Counted from the stretch's first letter, positions 21,811 to 32,567 are shown. The stretch is 41,751 nucleotides of DNA from Zancudomyces culisetae (GCA_001969505.1 LSSK01001024.1:1-41751), one strand, 5' to 3'. The notes: generated from the sequence alone by a model not told the origin. Made by a program: numbers and translations.

Positions 21811-24800
21811 ATGTACCGAAAAATGAACATAAGTCAACTAGCTGGTATACTGACAGTGATACTTAAGCAGGTAATGCTTCTTGTAGTCCTGTTTGTATTG
21901 GTTTTGTTACTGTTGGCTGGACTAAACATAGCCGTATCAATTTGGCTACATTCAAGAGTATCCTCTACAACTGAGAAAGATGACGCGAGTAAGAACGAGC
22001 AGTCATGGTTTGGCGAGTTTGGGATGGATTTCGAGCATCCGCCGTTGTTGAGGATTAAAAAATTTAGATTTGTCGAGGAATTGGTAACCAGGACGGAAAA
22101 GAAAACAGGGGAGGGAAAAGATAAGAGGATAAGAATATGTGAAAACGATGAATTAGATGGAGTACTAAACGAACTTGTCAAGTTAGTAGTCAGAGATTTT
22201 GTCCAGAATTGGTATGGCAAGCTATCGAGCGATGGAAAATTCCAAGAAATGGTTTATGAAGAAATAGCAGAGGCGACGAGGGAAATATTTAAGAGGGTAG
22301 AGGGAATGGAACTTGAAAAGTTTGTACTAGGAGAGGTTGTACGATTGATTACCAAACAGCTTTACAACTATAGAAAGGCGGATCGAACAGCAAGTTGGAT
22401 GAAGGGCATCCGCGATAATAAAGAGTATAGAGAAATGGGAAAAAAGGAATTAATAGAAAAGATATTCAAAGAAGGGATTATACATCCAGCATTAAGCATA
22501 CAGGGGAAGGATTCGCAAGCAGTGAATGAATATGGATTTACGGAGACTGAAGTGGAGGGGATTGGAGTACATATCCGAAGGCAGATGGAAAGAGTCCTGA
22601 AAAATGTAATTTCTCCAGTAGCGACAAAAAATAAAACGAGGATGATATTATTAGTTGAGATAATGACTAATAAAGTTGTTGCACCGCTGATTATGCAGTT
22701 CAGCGATCCATTGTTGCTGAATAATCTTTTGGATAAAAAACTTGACGAGTTGATAGCGGCACATAAACAGGCTCATAAGCGCCAAACGAAGGCAGAAAAG
22801 GAGAGGATTGTTGAAGAAGCGGCACAAAGAGCCTCGAGAAACCTAAAGTCATTTGTGGAGACAATTTTGAAAAGTAGTGATAATGAGGAAGAGTTAAACC
22901 AACTCCGGGAAAAGGCAATGGAGCAGATCAGAAAAAAAAGAATTTTGATATTAGGAAGAAAACGAGATGAAATAGTGCACGGAGAGCTAGTTAGTGACGT
23001 GATCAGTTATATAAATCAGCTGTATTCAATAAGAAAGGCGATAGATAGGAGGTTGACAAAAATGATGGCCAGAGCAACCAAAGAAAGCGAAAAGGAGAGA
23101 AAGGGCAAAGATAAGAATAAAAATAAGGGTAAGGTTAAGGATAAGGATAAGAACACAGACAAGGGTGTGGATATCCAGATAGGATACGAGGATAAAAGGG
23201 ATAGTATGGAAGGTAAAAAAATGCGCACTGGTGCTGAAAATGGCAATTTACCGCCTATGTTGATGGTGCCTTCACAGTCGTATGGATCTTCACTTAGTGG
23301 AGCGAACAGACTGTTTGAAGATAGAGAAGAGTCCGAAAGTAACCGGGAGTCTATGGGATATTTTCCACAAGACGAAATAGCAAGCATCAGAGCACCAGTG
23401 TTTTCACTGATGGAAATACTAGACAACATGTCAGGACTATCGGCGTTTGCAGAATTCATGGAGCTAATAGGGAAGCAGTTTGTGTTTGAATTTTGGATGA
23501 ATGTACACGGACTACTCAAATCAAAGTATGTCATCTCAGATGTAATTATTAGTTCTATCTGGAAGACATATTTTACAAGGAGAGTGGATGAGTTGGAAAC
23601 AGACGAGGACCATATAAGTAGCGTACAAAAGGCAATAAAGAGATACCGCAAACCTAACTCAATGGCGTTGGAGGAATTGGATGGTAGACAGGTGGAGGAG
23701 ATTTTCGCACTAATGGTCAATGTATATGATGATGTGTTTACCAATATTAACGAAAAGTACTATCCAGAGTTTCTGAAAAGCGTGTTTTATAAGAGATTTT
23801 TGCAGATGTATGCGATTTCACCAAACATATCTGGGACGTTTTTGGGATTTGAAAGAGTTAATAGTATAAAAAGTACCAGAATAGAAAAATGTCAGGTTTC
23901 CAGCGTAGATACTTCCAATATTTACAGTGCAAGTACCAGCAAGTTGAATGAAAATGACACGAGTATAGGGCTTTCAAAGTATAATCTCCCAAGTGAAATG
24001 AGCAGTGGTAGCAATAGCGGTAGAGACGATGATAGCCACAGTGATGAGTATAGTGATAGTGGAGAGTATAGCAGTAACATGGATAGCGATATCGGTGATG
24101 TTATAGGTCGAAATGTATCTGCCAAAAAGTATTCTAGTAGTTCCGAGGGCCACCGCGTAGTCAAAGGAAAAGGAAGCACTGAAGTGAATAAGCTAGTGTT
24201 CCAGGGTAGTCTGGACAAAACTAGAAGAATGTGTTCAACGTCAACAATCGAAACAGGATCAATTGCCTCAGGAAGAAGTATTACCATCAGTAATGCGGGA
24301 AGTCGAGGATCCTCAGTGATGGTTATTTCGACCACAGAAAACATACGAGGCAATGTGGTTAATTTTAATGAAAGAAGCGCACTTGAGTGCTTGCATCAGG
24401 CAGAAGAAGTGACTTCGTTATCGCAAAATACACTGACTCTTGCGACCGATAGTGCTGGATCTGTGAGGATAGAAAGTACAGCGCCATTACCCAAAGGTGT
24501 ATTGGGTTATTTGAAGGAACTGGTATCAGTTAACAATAATAACAGCAAAAATAATAACGACAACGATGGTGAGCTGAATGGGAAAGGATATAAGTCTAAA
24601 AATGGCATTAAGATCAACCCGATCAATAAAAATAAACACATCGATTACTCTTGCAAAAGTTCCAAAAATTCTGACATAAGTTCTATTGGAGTCAACGGTG
24701 TTGAAACCAAAAGTATCAGAATCAGTACCAAAAAAGCACCAGGACATAAAGGAGGATTGATACCAATTACTTTGTTGTATAAATCCAACAAAATATACAA

Positions 24801-26637
24801 AAACTCTAGCGGCGAGATTGCCACAGTCAACAAGTTTCTTAATCAGAGCCTAAAAAGGCCCACAACTAAAGGGGATTTGTTTGTAGCAGAGAAAATATCG
24901 TTTTGTGAGGACCTGTTAAAGAAATTGCAGAATAAAAAACTGATGTTACTGAAAAGTATCCAAGAGGCAGCACTAAATGATGAATTGGTAGAGTTTGAAA
25001 AATATTGCGAGGAATTAGAGTTACTGGATCGATTGGCACAGGACGTAGGTTGCTATATAGAAGAAAAGACCAGTGATATAGTCAGAATAACACCTGGAAG
25101 TGCCACGATTACGGTGAGCATGCCACATGAACCAGCAGTGAGTGATGGGTTAAAGAAAAGAAGTCTTCCGACACACATCAATGCTGACAATGTCTCTACC
25201 GACTCTGGTAAGCACAAAGTGTTTGCCACCAAACACAAAAGAAAATTTTCATTATCTCAGAACAGAGCTAAAAAAACTGGGCTAAACGGCGAGATGGTAA
25301 TATATACGATATATATACAGCTGGCACTGCCATCTCTAACTTTATCGTGGTCCGTTAACAAGACCTATTCCGACCTCATTGAGTTACATACTGCATTGAA
25401 AAAGGAGTTTCCAATGTTTGTTAAACCGACCGATCTGTCGCTCAATAAGCCAAATTCGTTGTTTTTTTCAAGACCAGCACGTATGCTGAGAAACAAACAG
25501 CTAATCCAAAAATATTTGGAAACTCTGTTGGCCAATAAATCCATATGTGATTCCTGTATTTTTAGACAACTTTTAACCTCCACAGCACCACCAGATCTTG
25601 CTGCCCTTCGAAAATTTACTTGGATTTTGTCCAACCGGGACGTCAATGGTAGTCATATTACCCAGCTTGCTGCGCATTACCACCCGCTTACCACTGAAGA
25701 TCATAACACCACTCGTTATTCCCGCTATTCCTCCTCCATTTCGCATGCAAGCACACAATCTTCTGGTGTTTCAGGATTAACCCATAGCCCAATTGACCTC
25801 TCTGCAAACCAACAGGAAACATCCAACAATTTTCACTTTCCCAATGAGACATCTATTAGCTCCTCTTCACCACCCTCTCAAAACTCACCTACATTTTTTA
25901 AGCTACGGCGAAGAAGAGTACTATCTCCTGTCATTACAAAATACTCTCCGTATTCGGCTCTTCCAGGAAATAAAAATGTTTATACCGAAACCGCACACAA
26001 ACAGCATCTGAAACTGTTGAATGACCCTTTCTCTGCTTCCGCCAAAAACGATCAAATATCAGATATTTTGAGCATCCGCGATAAATCGGAGCCATATCAG
26101 CTTTCCACCGACGGTGGCCCCGTCAATTCTAATCTGCTTCTTCCTGCTATTCTGGACAATAAAAAGAAAATTGACAAGTCGTGGTTATTGTTTGATTTTA
26201 TTTCAGAACTATTCAATTTGCGCTCAAAAAACTCATCAACCTGGATACGAAGGCAAGCGCTTTATATTCTGTTTACCAACTATATCAACATGCATCTCTT
26301 CAAAAATAAGGCCAAACGAAATCCTGTTACTTTCATTTCTTTGCCTCCTGCCCCAACACTAGCACACTACATCTCTACAAACTTAATGGATTTGCTTTGG
26401 CCTGATAGAAGCAAGCCATTTAATCCTCCTCCTAAACAGGCCTTTTCTACTGAAAATTATCAAAAAGTAAAAGAAAAGCTTGCAATAGTTATGCCGCTTT
26501 TGGTTGGAAGCCTTGTTGGCAAGAAAAATTCCGTGGAGGGTCCCACCAGATTTCTTGAATGCATTCAGATTCCAAGATTCAATGCCAGCTATTATCTCTA
26601 TATATTTGACGCCTTGATCGAGTTTTTGTTTGACTAG
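21811..26637 (+). CDS. MDM1: Sorting nexin of the Mdm1/SNX13/SNX14/SNX25 family (TM-PXA-RGS-PX-nexin C)
   Basis: Intronless 1608-aa ER-anchored lipid-binding protein. In yeast Mdm1 this architecture tethers ER to vacuole and lipid droplets. In order: a membrane anchor at about 20–42 (MLLVVLFVLVLLLLAGLNIA); a PXA domain about 115–320 (LNELVKLVVRDFVQNWYGKL is a hallmark); a Lys-rich stretch near 425–460; an RGS-like domain about 530–675 (AFAEFMELIGKQFVFEFWMNV); a long Ser/Asn-rich insertion about 690–1040; a coiled segment about 1025–1085; a PX domain about 1160–1257; a second low-complexity part; and a nexin C domain about 1454–1605. It is longer than yeast Mdm1 because of the linkers. The canonical R-[RK]-Y-S-D-F of the PX fold reads NKTYSDL here, so classic phosphoinositide binding may be altered. 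An alternative start Met lies four codons downstream. Confidence 0.9.
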   Translation: MYRKMNISQLAGILTVILKQVMLLVVLFVLVLLLLAGLNIAVSIWLHSRVSSTTEKDDASKNEQSWFGEFGMDFEHPPLLRIKKFRFVEELVTRTEKKTGEGKDKRIRICENDELDGVLNELVKLVVRDFVQNWYGKLSSDGKFQEMVYEEIAEATREIFKRVEGMELEKFVLGEVVRLITKQLYNYRKADRTASWMKGIRDNKEYREMGKKELIEKIFKEGIIHPALSIQGKDSQAVNEYGFTETEVEGIGVHIRRQMERVLKNVISPVATKNKTRMILLVEIMTNKVVAPLIMQFSDPLLLNNLLDKKLDELIAAHKQAHKRQTKAEKERIVEEAAQRASRNLKSFVETILKSSDNEEELNQLREKAMEQIRKKRILILGRKRDEIVHGELVSDVISYINQLYSIRKAIDRRLTKMMARATKESEKERKGKDKNKNKGKVKDKDKNTDKGVDIQIGYEDKRDSMEGKKMRTGAENGNLPPMLMVPSQSYGSSLSGANRLFEDREESESNRESMGYFPQDEIASIRAPVFSLMEILDNMSGLSAFAEFMELIGKQFVFEFWMNVHGLLKSKYVISDVIISSIWKTYFTRRVDELETDEDHISSVQKAIKRYRKPNSMALEELDGRQVEEIFALMVNVYDDVFTNINEKYYPEFLKSVFYKRFLQMYAISPNISGTFLGFERVNSIKSTRIEKCQVSSVDTSNIYSASTSKLNENDTSIGLSKYNLPSEMSSGSNSGRDDDSHSDEYSDSGEYSSNMDSDIGDVIGRNVSAKKYSSSSEGHRVVKGKGSTEVNKLVFQGSLDKTRRMCSTSTIETGSIASGRSITISNAGSRGSSVMVISTTENIRGNVVNFNERSALECLHQAEEVTSLSQNTLTLATDSAGSVRIESTAPLPKGVLGYLKELVSVNNNNSKNNNDNDGELNGKGYKSKNGIKINPINKNKHIDYSCKSSKNSDISSIGVNGVETKSIRISTKKAPGHKGGLIPITLLYKSNKIYKNSSGEIATVNKFLNQSLKRPTTKGDLFVAEKISFCEDLLKKLQNKKLMLLKSIQEAALNDELVEFEKYCEELELLDRLAQDVGCYIEEKTSDIVRITPGSATITVSMPHEPAVSDGLKKRSLPTHINADNVSTDSGKHKVFATKHKRKFSLSQNRAKKTGLNGEMVIYTIYIQLALPSLTLSWSVNKTYSDLIELHTALKKEFPMFVKPTDLSLNKPNSLFFSRPARMLRNKQLIQKYLETLLANKSICDSCIFRQLLTSTAPPDLAALRKFTWILSNRDVNGSHITQLAAHYHPLTTEDHNTTRYSRYSSSISHASTQSSGVSGLTHSPIDLSANQQETSNNFHFPNETSISSSSPPSQNSPTFFKLRRRRVLSPVITKYSPYSALPGNKNVYTETAHKQHLKLLNDPFSASAKNDQISDILSIRDKSEPYQLSTDGGPVNSNLLLPAILDNKKKIDKSWLLFDFISELFNLRSKNSSTWIRRQALYILFTNYINMHLFKNKAKRNPVTFISLPPAPTLAHYISTNLMDLLWPDRSKPFNPPPKQAFSTENYQKVKEKLAIVMPLLVGSLVGKKNSVEGPTRFLECIQIPRFNASYYLYIFDALIEFLFD

Positions 26638-26932
26638 CTCTTCAATAATTTATTTTTATAGATTTTTCCGTTTCAATTTAGTTCTTTTCTTGTATATCAT
26701 CCACATTCATTCATTTTTCTTTGGTTATAGGGAATACTACTCCCCAATAAGAATCTAGTATTAATTCCCAATCAACCTAACCAAAAAAACAATTGAACCA
26801 AAAATCGGGGATTGAACAAGTCAATGCAAATTAGCTCTCCCTTTCCTTCCGCCCTATCTTTCCCAGCTTAAAAAGTAGTCAACAAAAAAAAAAAATAGAT
26901 TGCATACTTTTTATGACAGAGATATAAACGAA

Positions 26933-28000
26933 ATGCTTTTTAAGAATATATTTCAAACTCAGTCCCTTTTACGGCACCTTCACACTCCAGCCCCGATATC
27001 CAAAGCACTTTACCACAATGTGAAAAAGACTTTACCAGTAATAGCAATTGACGGACCTGCAGCCTCTGGAAAAAGCAAGTATCTTTTATTTGTTTCCACC
27101 TCATACACAAATATATTTTGCAACTGTTATTCAAACCGCTTTTAAAGGTTTACAGCTATGCTTTTAGCATTGTAACTGGGTAAATTAGGCACCGTAGCAA
27201 ATATCTTGGCACAAAAATTGGGGTTCAAGTATTTAGATTCAGGTTCTTTATACCGATGTGTAAGCAATACACTCACTAAACATTACTATATGGGCAACAA
27301 AACACGCACACATATATACTTGTATATTTTTTATATTATTAGCAGTAGTGTATATTTATTTTAAAGAAAAAAAATGCTATCTTAGGCGACTCTTCTGGCG
27401 TTTAGGAACAAACTAACAAATCTGAATGACGATATCAAGCAAGTCGATAAGCTTGATTCTATCCTGTCACATTCAAAAATATCAATATCTAAAAAGACAA
27501 AAGAGAACGGCATAAATATTTATATAAATGATGAGAATGTAACTGGTCTGATACGAACGGCAGATATCAGTAACTATGTAGGAGTGGTAGCAAAATTCCC
27601 AAGTATCAGGGATATAATATTGATAAAACAAAGAGAGTTGGCGGGATTTGATGTAGGGAATACCAACAGCTCAGCACAGCCTTCAAGTGGGCTAGTTATG
27701 GATGGCCGCGATATTGGGACGCGGGTATTTCCAAACGCCATGTTAAAAATATTCATGTTGGCGAATCCCGAATCCAGAGCAAAGAGAAGGTATTTAGAAC
27801 TCCAAAAATCAGGAACAAACGCCAATGTTACATTTGATTCTGTTTTAAGCGATATAAAGGCACGAGACCACATCGATTACACTCGGACGCACTCCCCGCT
27901 CAGAAAGGCTGAAGATGCTGTAACTATTGATACCAGTGATTTGAACATTGAACAAGTCGTCCAGAAAATAGAAGATATATACTCCAAGTTAAAAAAATGA
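26933..28000 (+). CDS. Bacterial-type cytidylate kinase with probable mitochondrial presequence
   Basis: Transfers phosphate from ATP to CMP/dCMP. It belongs to the bacterial Cmk family rather than the eukaryotic UMP/CMP kinase family. Exons 26933–27074, 27189–27259 and 27386–28000 give 275 aa. Residues 1–33 contain Arg, Lys and His but no acidic residue, as in a mitochondrial presequence. The P-loop IDGPAASGKSTVANILAQKL (about 38–57) is followed by YLDSGSLYR. The NMP-binding insert contains NDENVTGLIRTADIS and VAKFPSIRDIILIKQRELA. Then come MDGRDIGTRVFPNAMLKIF, the lid RAKRRYLELQ and SPLRKAEDAVTIDTSDL, all Cmk signatures. The frame across intron 1 works only if the donor is GC (A|GCAAGT at 27075), a known minor splice class. 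The gene is convergent with the S28 peptidase gene. Confidence 0.9.
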
Positions 28001-28286
28001 ATGTTGATCTAGGAAAGGTGAGCGAGAAGTTGGCGACTTTTATTTACACATATAGTTTTTTTTTTCGTCGGTTCTTCTAAATTTTTTTTGTTGTTGGGGG
28101 GTTAGTTATTATGTACCAACTTGGTGCACTTACCTTCAAACTATATATTTAAAAAAACCCCCCTGACGATCATATAAATAAATTGGTCGCAAGCGAAACG
28201 ATTCCGGCTCTCAATCCTCTCTGCAGCAAAATCTACCCGCTGTGGAATTACATCACTTTCAATTTCTGTCTCTTGCATTAGAAATG

Positions 28287-30188
28287 CTACCGCGCTTTAT
28301 CTTGGTCTCGCAGCCAATGTTTGAACATGGCTATTATTTTTAATCTTGCGGTCCTAATTTCATCGGAAACCTGATCCACGTCGCCGACTATTTCACTATG
28401 GTGATGTCCAGATTTCAGCAATATAACGTTGGGGTATAAATCGGCTTTGGTAGCATTTCCTTTCAAGAGATTTGTATAGACATTAAAGGTTACTGTAGCT
28501 GGGTATATGGTGTCGTTTTCACCATCTACGTATATTGTTCGGTTATCAATAAAGTTGTATCCTCCATACTTTTTAGTCAGAGCTTTAACCGCTGGCCCAT
28601 TGTATGTATCCGTACCATTAGAGAACCAGTCTATACAACTTTTTCTATAGTAGTTTAAGTTTATCCTAGATGATTTCAGTGAAGCCTGCGTCCATGATTT
28701 CTTGGAGCTGGTGAAAAATAGACCAACCTCATTGCATGTCAAATATAACCAAGGCCTGGGTCCATGAGGGGATAAATTTTTGCCCATTTGCTTTCTATAT
28801 AAAGCTGTTTTAATGTCTTTGGTTTCTTTGATATTGTTGGTGTTCTTTACCCTCTCGATCACATTGAGGTTAATAAACTTTAATAATGATAGCAAAGTTG
28901 TTGTGCTATCGTAAGAATCGGCTAAATAAGTACACAGCTCATCCACCTCCGTTTTCTCTGAAACAAGATCAGTATCTTCATTGTGATCGTTATACTCAGT
29001 GGCCTTGGCGTTATATTGCATTAGAGTTGTGACAACGCTTCCAATCAGATATAAAAAATCATCATCATCATCATCACCGTCATCATCATTATCATCATCC
29101 CTGCCACTACTATCAACATTGTTATTATTATTTGAAGCTGATAGCTGACACAATTCCTTGACTTTTTGTTTTGAAGCAGGACAATTTTCATACTTGTGTA
29201 TGCACTCATCCACAAGGTACTTGTTTGAATAAGGCGCCTCAAAGATTGCATCCAACAATTGAATGGCCATTAAAAGCTTATCTTTACATGGGTACCTCTC
29301 CAAAACGTTTTTATCCGCATAATAAAAATCCTCAGTAGTCTCTACAGGGCCGGAGGATACATATGCCATATCAACCAAGTTTGGATATTTTTTTCGCATC
29401 CATGCCCCTAAACTTCCTGAAAAACTACACCCAAAGTATATCCATTTTGGCTTCCTAAAGCCGCGAGTGGTGAGATACTTTCGATATTTGGCGCTGTATT
29501 CCTCGATATTTATTCTCCTTATAATTGTGGCAAAATCTTCAAGAATTTGATCTACCGTAAAGTGTTTCAGACTTTCAGCTTCTAAGCTTTGCACTGGCAA
29601 AGATGTTCCAAAGTACCTCAACTCTACAAGTAAAATCATTCCACTTGTCTCTTTCACCATCTCCAGCAAAAAGTTACTGTTTTTGATGCCTTTAATAAAA
29701 CCACTGATTCTATCTGGTGCTGCTTTTTCCTCACCCTGACAAACAAACCAAATGGGACCTCCTGGTTTGTAAAATTCGTCATTGACGTAGAAGGTTTGAT
29801 CAAATGATAAGTCGGTACCAACATCAAAATGATCAAGAGTTTGTGTAAAAATGTATGGTATTAGGGCGGATCCATGCTTACTGTACTCTTCAGATGGCAC
29901 CTCTGCACTACTGATTATGATGCTGGTATGTTTGTGCACATCTGCGCTGTAGTTGCCAATATATTTTTTTACCGCTTTTTTGTATGTTGAAACCTGGTGT
30001 TTGATGCCAACATAAATACATACCAGCAGAACCATCAAAATGGTAACTACTATGCTGTATTTTTTCTTGCAAACGACTCCAAAGCGAATGGATGGTCTTT
30101 TGAACTTCATATTACACGCGTTTTTGCTTTTTGCTAGCCTTTTATTTTTGTAGTGTTTGAGTAAATGGAGTTCTATTTTTATATCCAA
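28287..30188 (-). CDS. Serine carboxypeptidase of family S28 (PRCP/DPP7-like), membrane-anchored
   Basis: Predicted exopeptidase cleaving after proline or at dipeptide ends; 633 aa, intronless. A hydrophobic segment at about 45–62 after a Lys-rich N-terminus suggests a type II signal anchor, so the catalytic part would face the lumen, vacuole or cell exterior. S28 landmarks: HFDVGTDLSFDQTFYVND, GGPIWFVCQGEE, ELRYFGTSLPV, and the nucleophile elbow FGCSFSGSLGAWMRKKYP with Ser255 (usually GGSYxG). The other triad residues are likely Asp559 (VDGENDTIYPA) and a His of GHHHSE (594–599). An Asn/Asp-rich low-complexity insertion (residues about 350–375) is encoded by ATC/ATT repeats on the plus strand near 29053–29100. 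A second Met at residue 27 is an alternative start. Confidence 0.9.
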   Translation of the reverse strand: MDIKIELHLLKHYKNKRLAKSKNACNMKFKRPSIRFGVVCKKKYSIVVTILMVLLVCIYVGIKHQVSTYKKAVKKYIGNYSADVHKHTSIIISSAEVPSEEYSKHGSALIPYIFTQTLDHFDVGTDLSFDQTFYVNDEFYKPGGPIWFVCQGEEKAAPDRISGFIKGIKNSNFLLEMVKETSGMILLVELRYFGTSLPVQSLEAESLKHFTVDQILEDFATIIRRINIEEYSAKYRKYLTTRGFRKPKWIYFGCSFSGSLGAWMRKKYPNLVDMAYVSSGPVETTEDFYYADKNVLERYPCKDKLLMAIQLLDAIFEAPYSNKYLVDECIHKYENCPASKQKVKELCQLSASNNNNNVDSSGRDDDNDDDGDDDDDDFLYLIGSVVTTLMQYNAKATEYNDHNEDTDLVSEKTEVDELCTYLADSYDSTTTLLSLLKFINLNVIERVKNTNNIKETKDIKTALYRKQMGKNLSPHGPRPWLYLTCNEVGLFFTSSKKSWTQASLKSSRINLNYYRKSCIDWFSNGTDTYNGPAVKALTKKYGGYNFIDNRTIYVDGENDTIYPATVTFNVYTNLLKGNATKADLYPNVILLKSGHHHSEIVGDVDQVSDEIRTARLKIIAMFKHWLRDQDKAR

Positions 30189-30980
30189 GGAAAAAAGATA
30201 ATGTCTGTAATGCGTTGGCTAGTTGGTTTATTATATACGAGTATTTCTCGATGATTAAGCTTTTTTTGGTGGTATTAGAACAGTAAAGATATCAACATTA
30301 TATGTCAGTTCAAAAGATAGGGCTTTGGTTTTATGGTTTTATATCTTCAGAGCGGAATAAAAAAGAGAAAATATAAACCAAAAACAAGCCCAAAGCTCTC
30401 AAGATAGTGAGCAATTTGTGTCTTCATTTAATCAAAATGATACCTGCGAAGATATTTTTTAGGTTTACAAAGTTGTGTTGTGTATAATCATCTTGCTAAC
30501 AAAAGATGAATATTGTATTAAAAAGGCTCTTTCTATTTTTAAGTTGAGGAATATAGATTGGCTTTGGGAGGAACATCTAACATTAAGCGATACATAACAA
30601 CAATCTAGAAAGGAGCTTTGTGCATGTTGCGCTCTTTTTTGGACAAAAAAAAAGGGAAAGGAAAATGTATCAGGTGTAAAGAGCCTTTTTATTTACACCA
30701 ATTGCGCTTTTTTTTAATTGCACATTTTATTTGGGATTGAATGATCACTGATTTCCCAAAATCCTATAGAAGAAATAACGACTTTTATCAGCACAAAGTA
30801 TGTCCAAATTCGAATTTCTGAAATGTTGTGAAAAAAAAAGTGCAGTTTAAACTTTTTCACCGAAATTCCACACATGTATTGAAATCTTGAAGAAAAAAGT
30901 AAATAGCCTTTGCTACGAAACAAAGCTATAAATAAGAGAGACAAATATATAGACATAAACGGAATAAGAAGAGCAGAAAG
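30189..30980. other. Divergent spacer between the S28 peptidase and the Gln-rich gene
   Basis: AT-rich 790-bp region upstream of two divergent genes, so it should contain both promoters. I see no gene, RNA or clear repeat. Confidence 0.55.
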
Positions 30981-32472
30981 ATGTGGGAAAATTCGAAGCG
31001 GGAAAGAAAACAAGAAAACGACAACCCAGAAGAACATGGCAAGAGGTATAAAACGGCGAGGGGTGGTGCAAGGGGCCGGAGAACCGATTTTAGGGGAGGA
31101 CACCAAAATCAAGGGCAGCGTTATCGTCAACAGCGGACCAATTTTCAACAATTTCAACAGCAACAGCAACAGCAACAACAGCAGCCCGAGCAACTTCAGA
31201 CGTTTCAACAATTTAAAGAAAACCAGCCAACTCAACAGTATCAGCACTATCAGCAGTACCAACAACCCCATTTCAATCGGAACGATCGAAATGAATCTAG
31301 ACAGCATAATGAATCGAGGGATACAGCATACTGGAAAAATAACTCGGAAAGGTCAAGACAGAGAGCTGAAACGTTACGCGGCGATTTTGGCGAGCAAAAT
31401 CCTGACTACGATTCGTTTGCCACTCCTGAGGATGTACACAGAAGAGGTAATAATCCGCGATTTAAACAAACCAGGCTGGGGACACGAAACTACGAAAATA
31501 AAATGTCAGCAACAACTGCCGCTGACCAACCTGCAACAATCTCAGAAAAGCCCTTCGCTTATAGAGGTGTGAATATGAGCTCTGGACAGAATTTTAGGAA
31601 AAATATAGCTGACACAAACGCAGAAAACGCATTGGACCACGAAAACAGAACTGATTCAAAGAGAATGAGCAAGTTCGGTAGAGGAAGATTTAGGTAAGAA
31701 ATTGCTTTCCGCTAGTATTTACTAAGATACAGGATGTTAAAATGAATGTACTGTGAAGGGGGTGCAGTTTTTTTATGCTTGGTATATGCGATTGATGCCA
31801 TTTTATTGTGTGCATTATCTGGACTCCCATCCACCTCTTGTATGTTGGGTAACCAGCAGTAGAAAAAAATATCGCTAATCGACTTTATGTAACAAATTTC
31901 TAGAAATTCAAACCAAGTCACAAATAGGGAAGGAAAGCAGGAAGACCACGTTGAAAAAGCGACCGAAAAAAACGACATTGTATTTAATACGAAACATCCT
32001 AGTGGACTAATCCCAATCAACGTCCCAAGCACTTCAAGCACGCCGGTATGGCTGTCCTATGCACAACCCCCCATCTCAAGACAGGAGTTTTCACCTTCTG
32101 GTGAAACTATACCAGGTCCCTTCAGCCCACCCCATCTACCAACCATGATGAACGATACTATCGAAAGCATCAGCTTACCTCAAAATGTAAGACACGTACA
32201 TAAATGTACATTTTTCAAGAAAATCTCAGCATAAAATCCCAGGGCTTTGCTGGTTTATTGATATATTGGAATATATCCATTTTTATTTGCAAATAGTTGT
32301 ATTTTATTTATTAAAAAAACGATAGGTTTTGAAGCGGAACAATGAGCAGGCACTTCAAAAACAGCGGATCAAGAATCTATTAACTCAAGCGAACGCCACC
32401 ACCCCGGGAACATATATCGGGAAAAATTCACTTAACAACAATCTTCTGGTCCCAGTTCTCCCCAGAATATAA
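30981..32472 (+). CDS. Gln-rich RG/RGG protein, probable RNA-associated factor
   Basis: Exons 30981–31693, 31904–32186 and 32326–32472 join in frame (donors GTAAG; acceptors TTCTAG and GATAG), giving 380 aa. The N-terminus is very basic with RG/RGG motifs (ARGGARGRRTDFRGG). Residues about 50–100 are Gln-rich, encoded by CAG/CAA repeats at about 31145–31270. A charged middle (DTAYWKNNSERSRQRAETLRG) and GRGRFR follow. The C-terminal half is Pro/Ser-rich (PVWLSYAQPPISRQEF), then a Gln/Asn-rich tail. This composition is common in mRNA-binding and condensate-forming proteins, but I see no folded RNA-binding domain and do not recognise the family. Two other frames across exon 1 are also open, an effect of the stop-free CAG/CAA repeat. 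Confidence 0.75.
31145..31270 (+). repeat. CAG/CAA-rich low-complexity coding repeat
   Basis: Imperfect runs of CAG and CAA triplets encode a Gln-rich segment of the RG/RGG protein. The repeat lacks stops in several frames. Confidence 0.8.
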
Positions 32473-32567
32473 AAATACATAATTTTGGTAAACTATCACA
32501 CCATATCTTTGCTCCTCGTTTATTAGGAAAGGATACACTATGCTTTGTTAATTACCTTTTTAATAGA

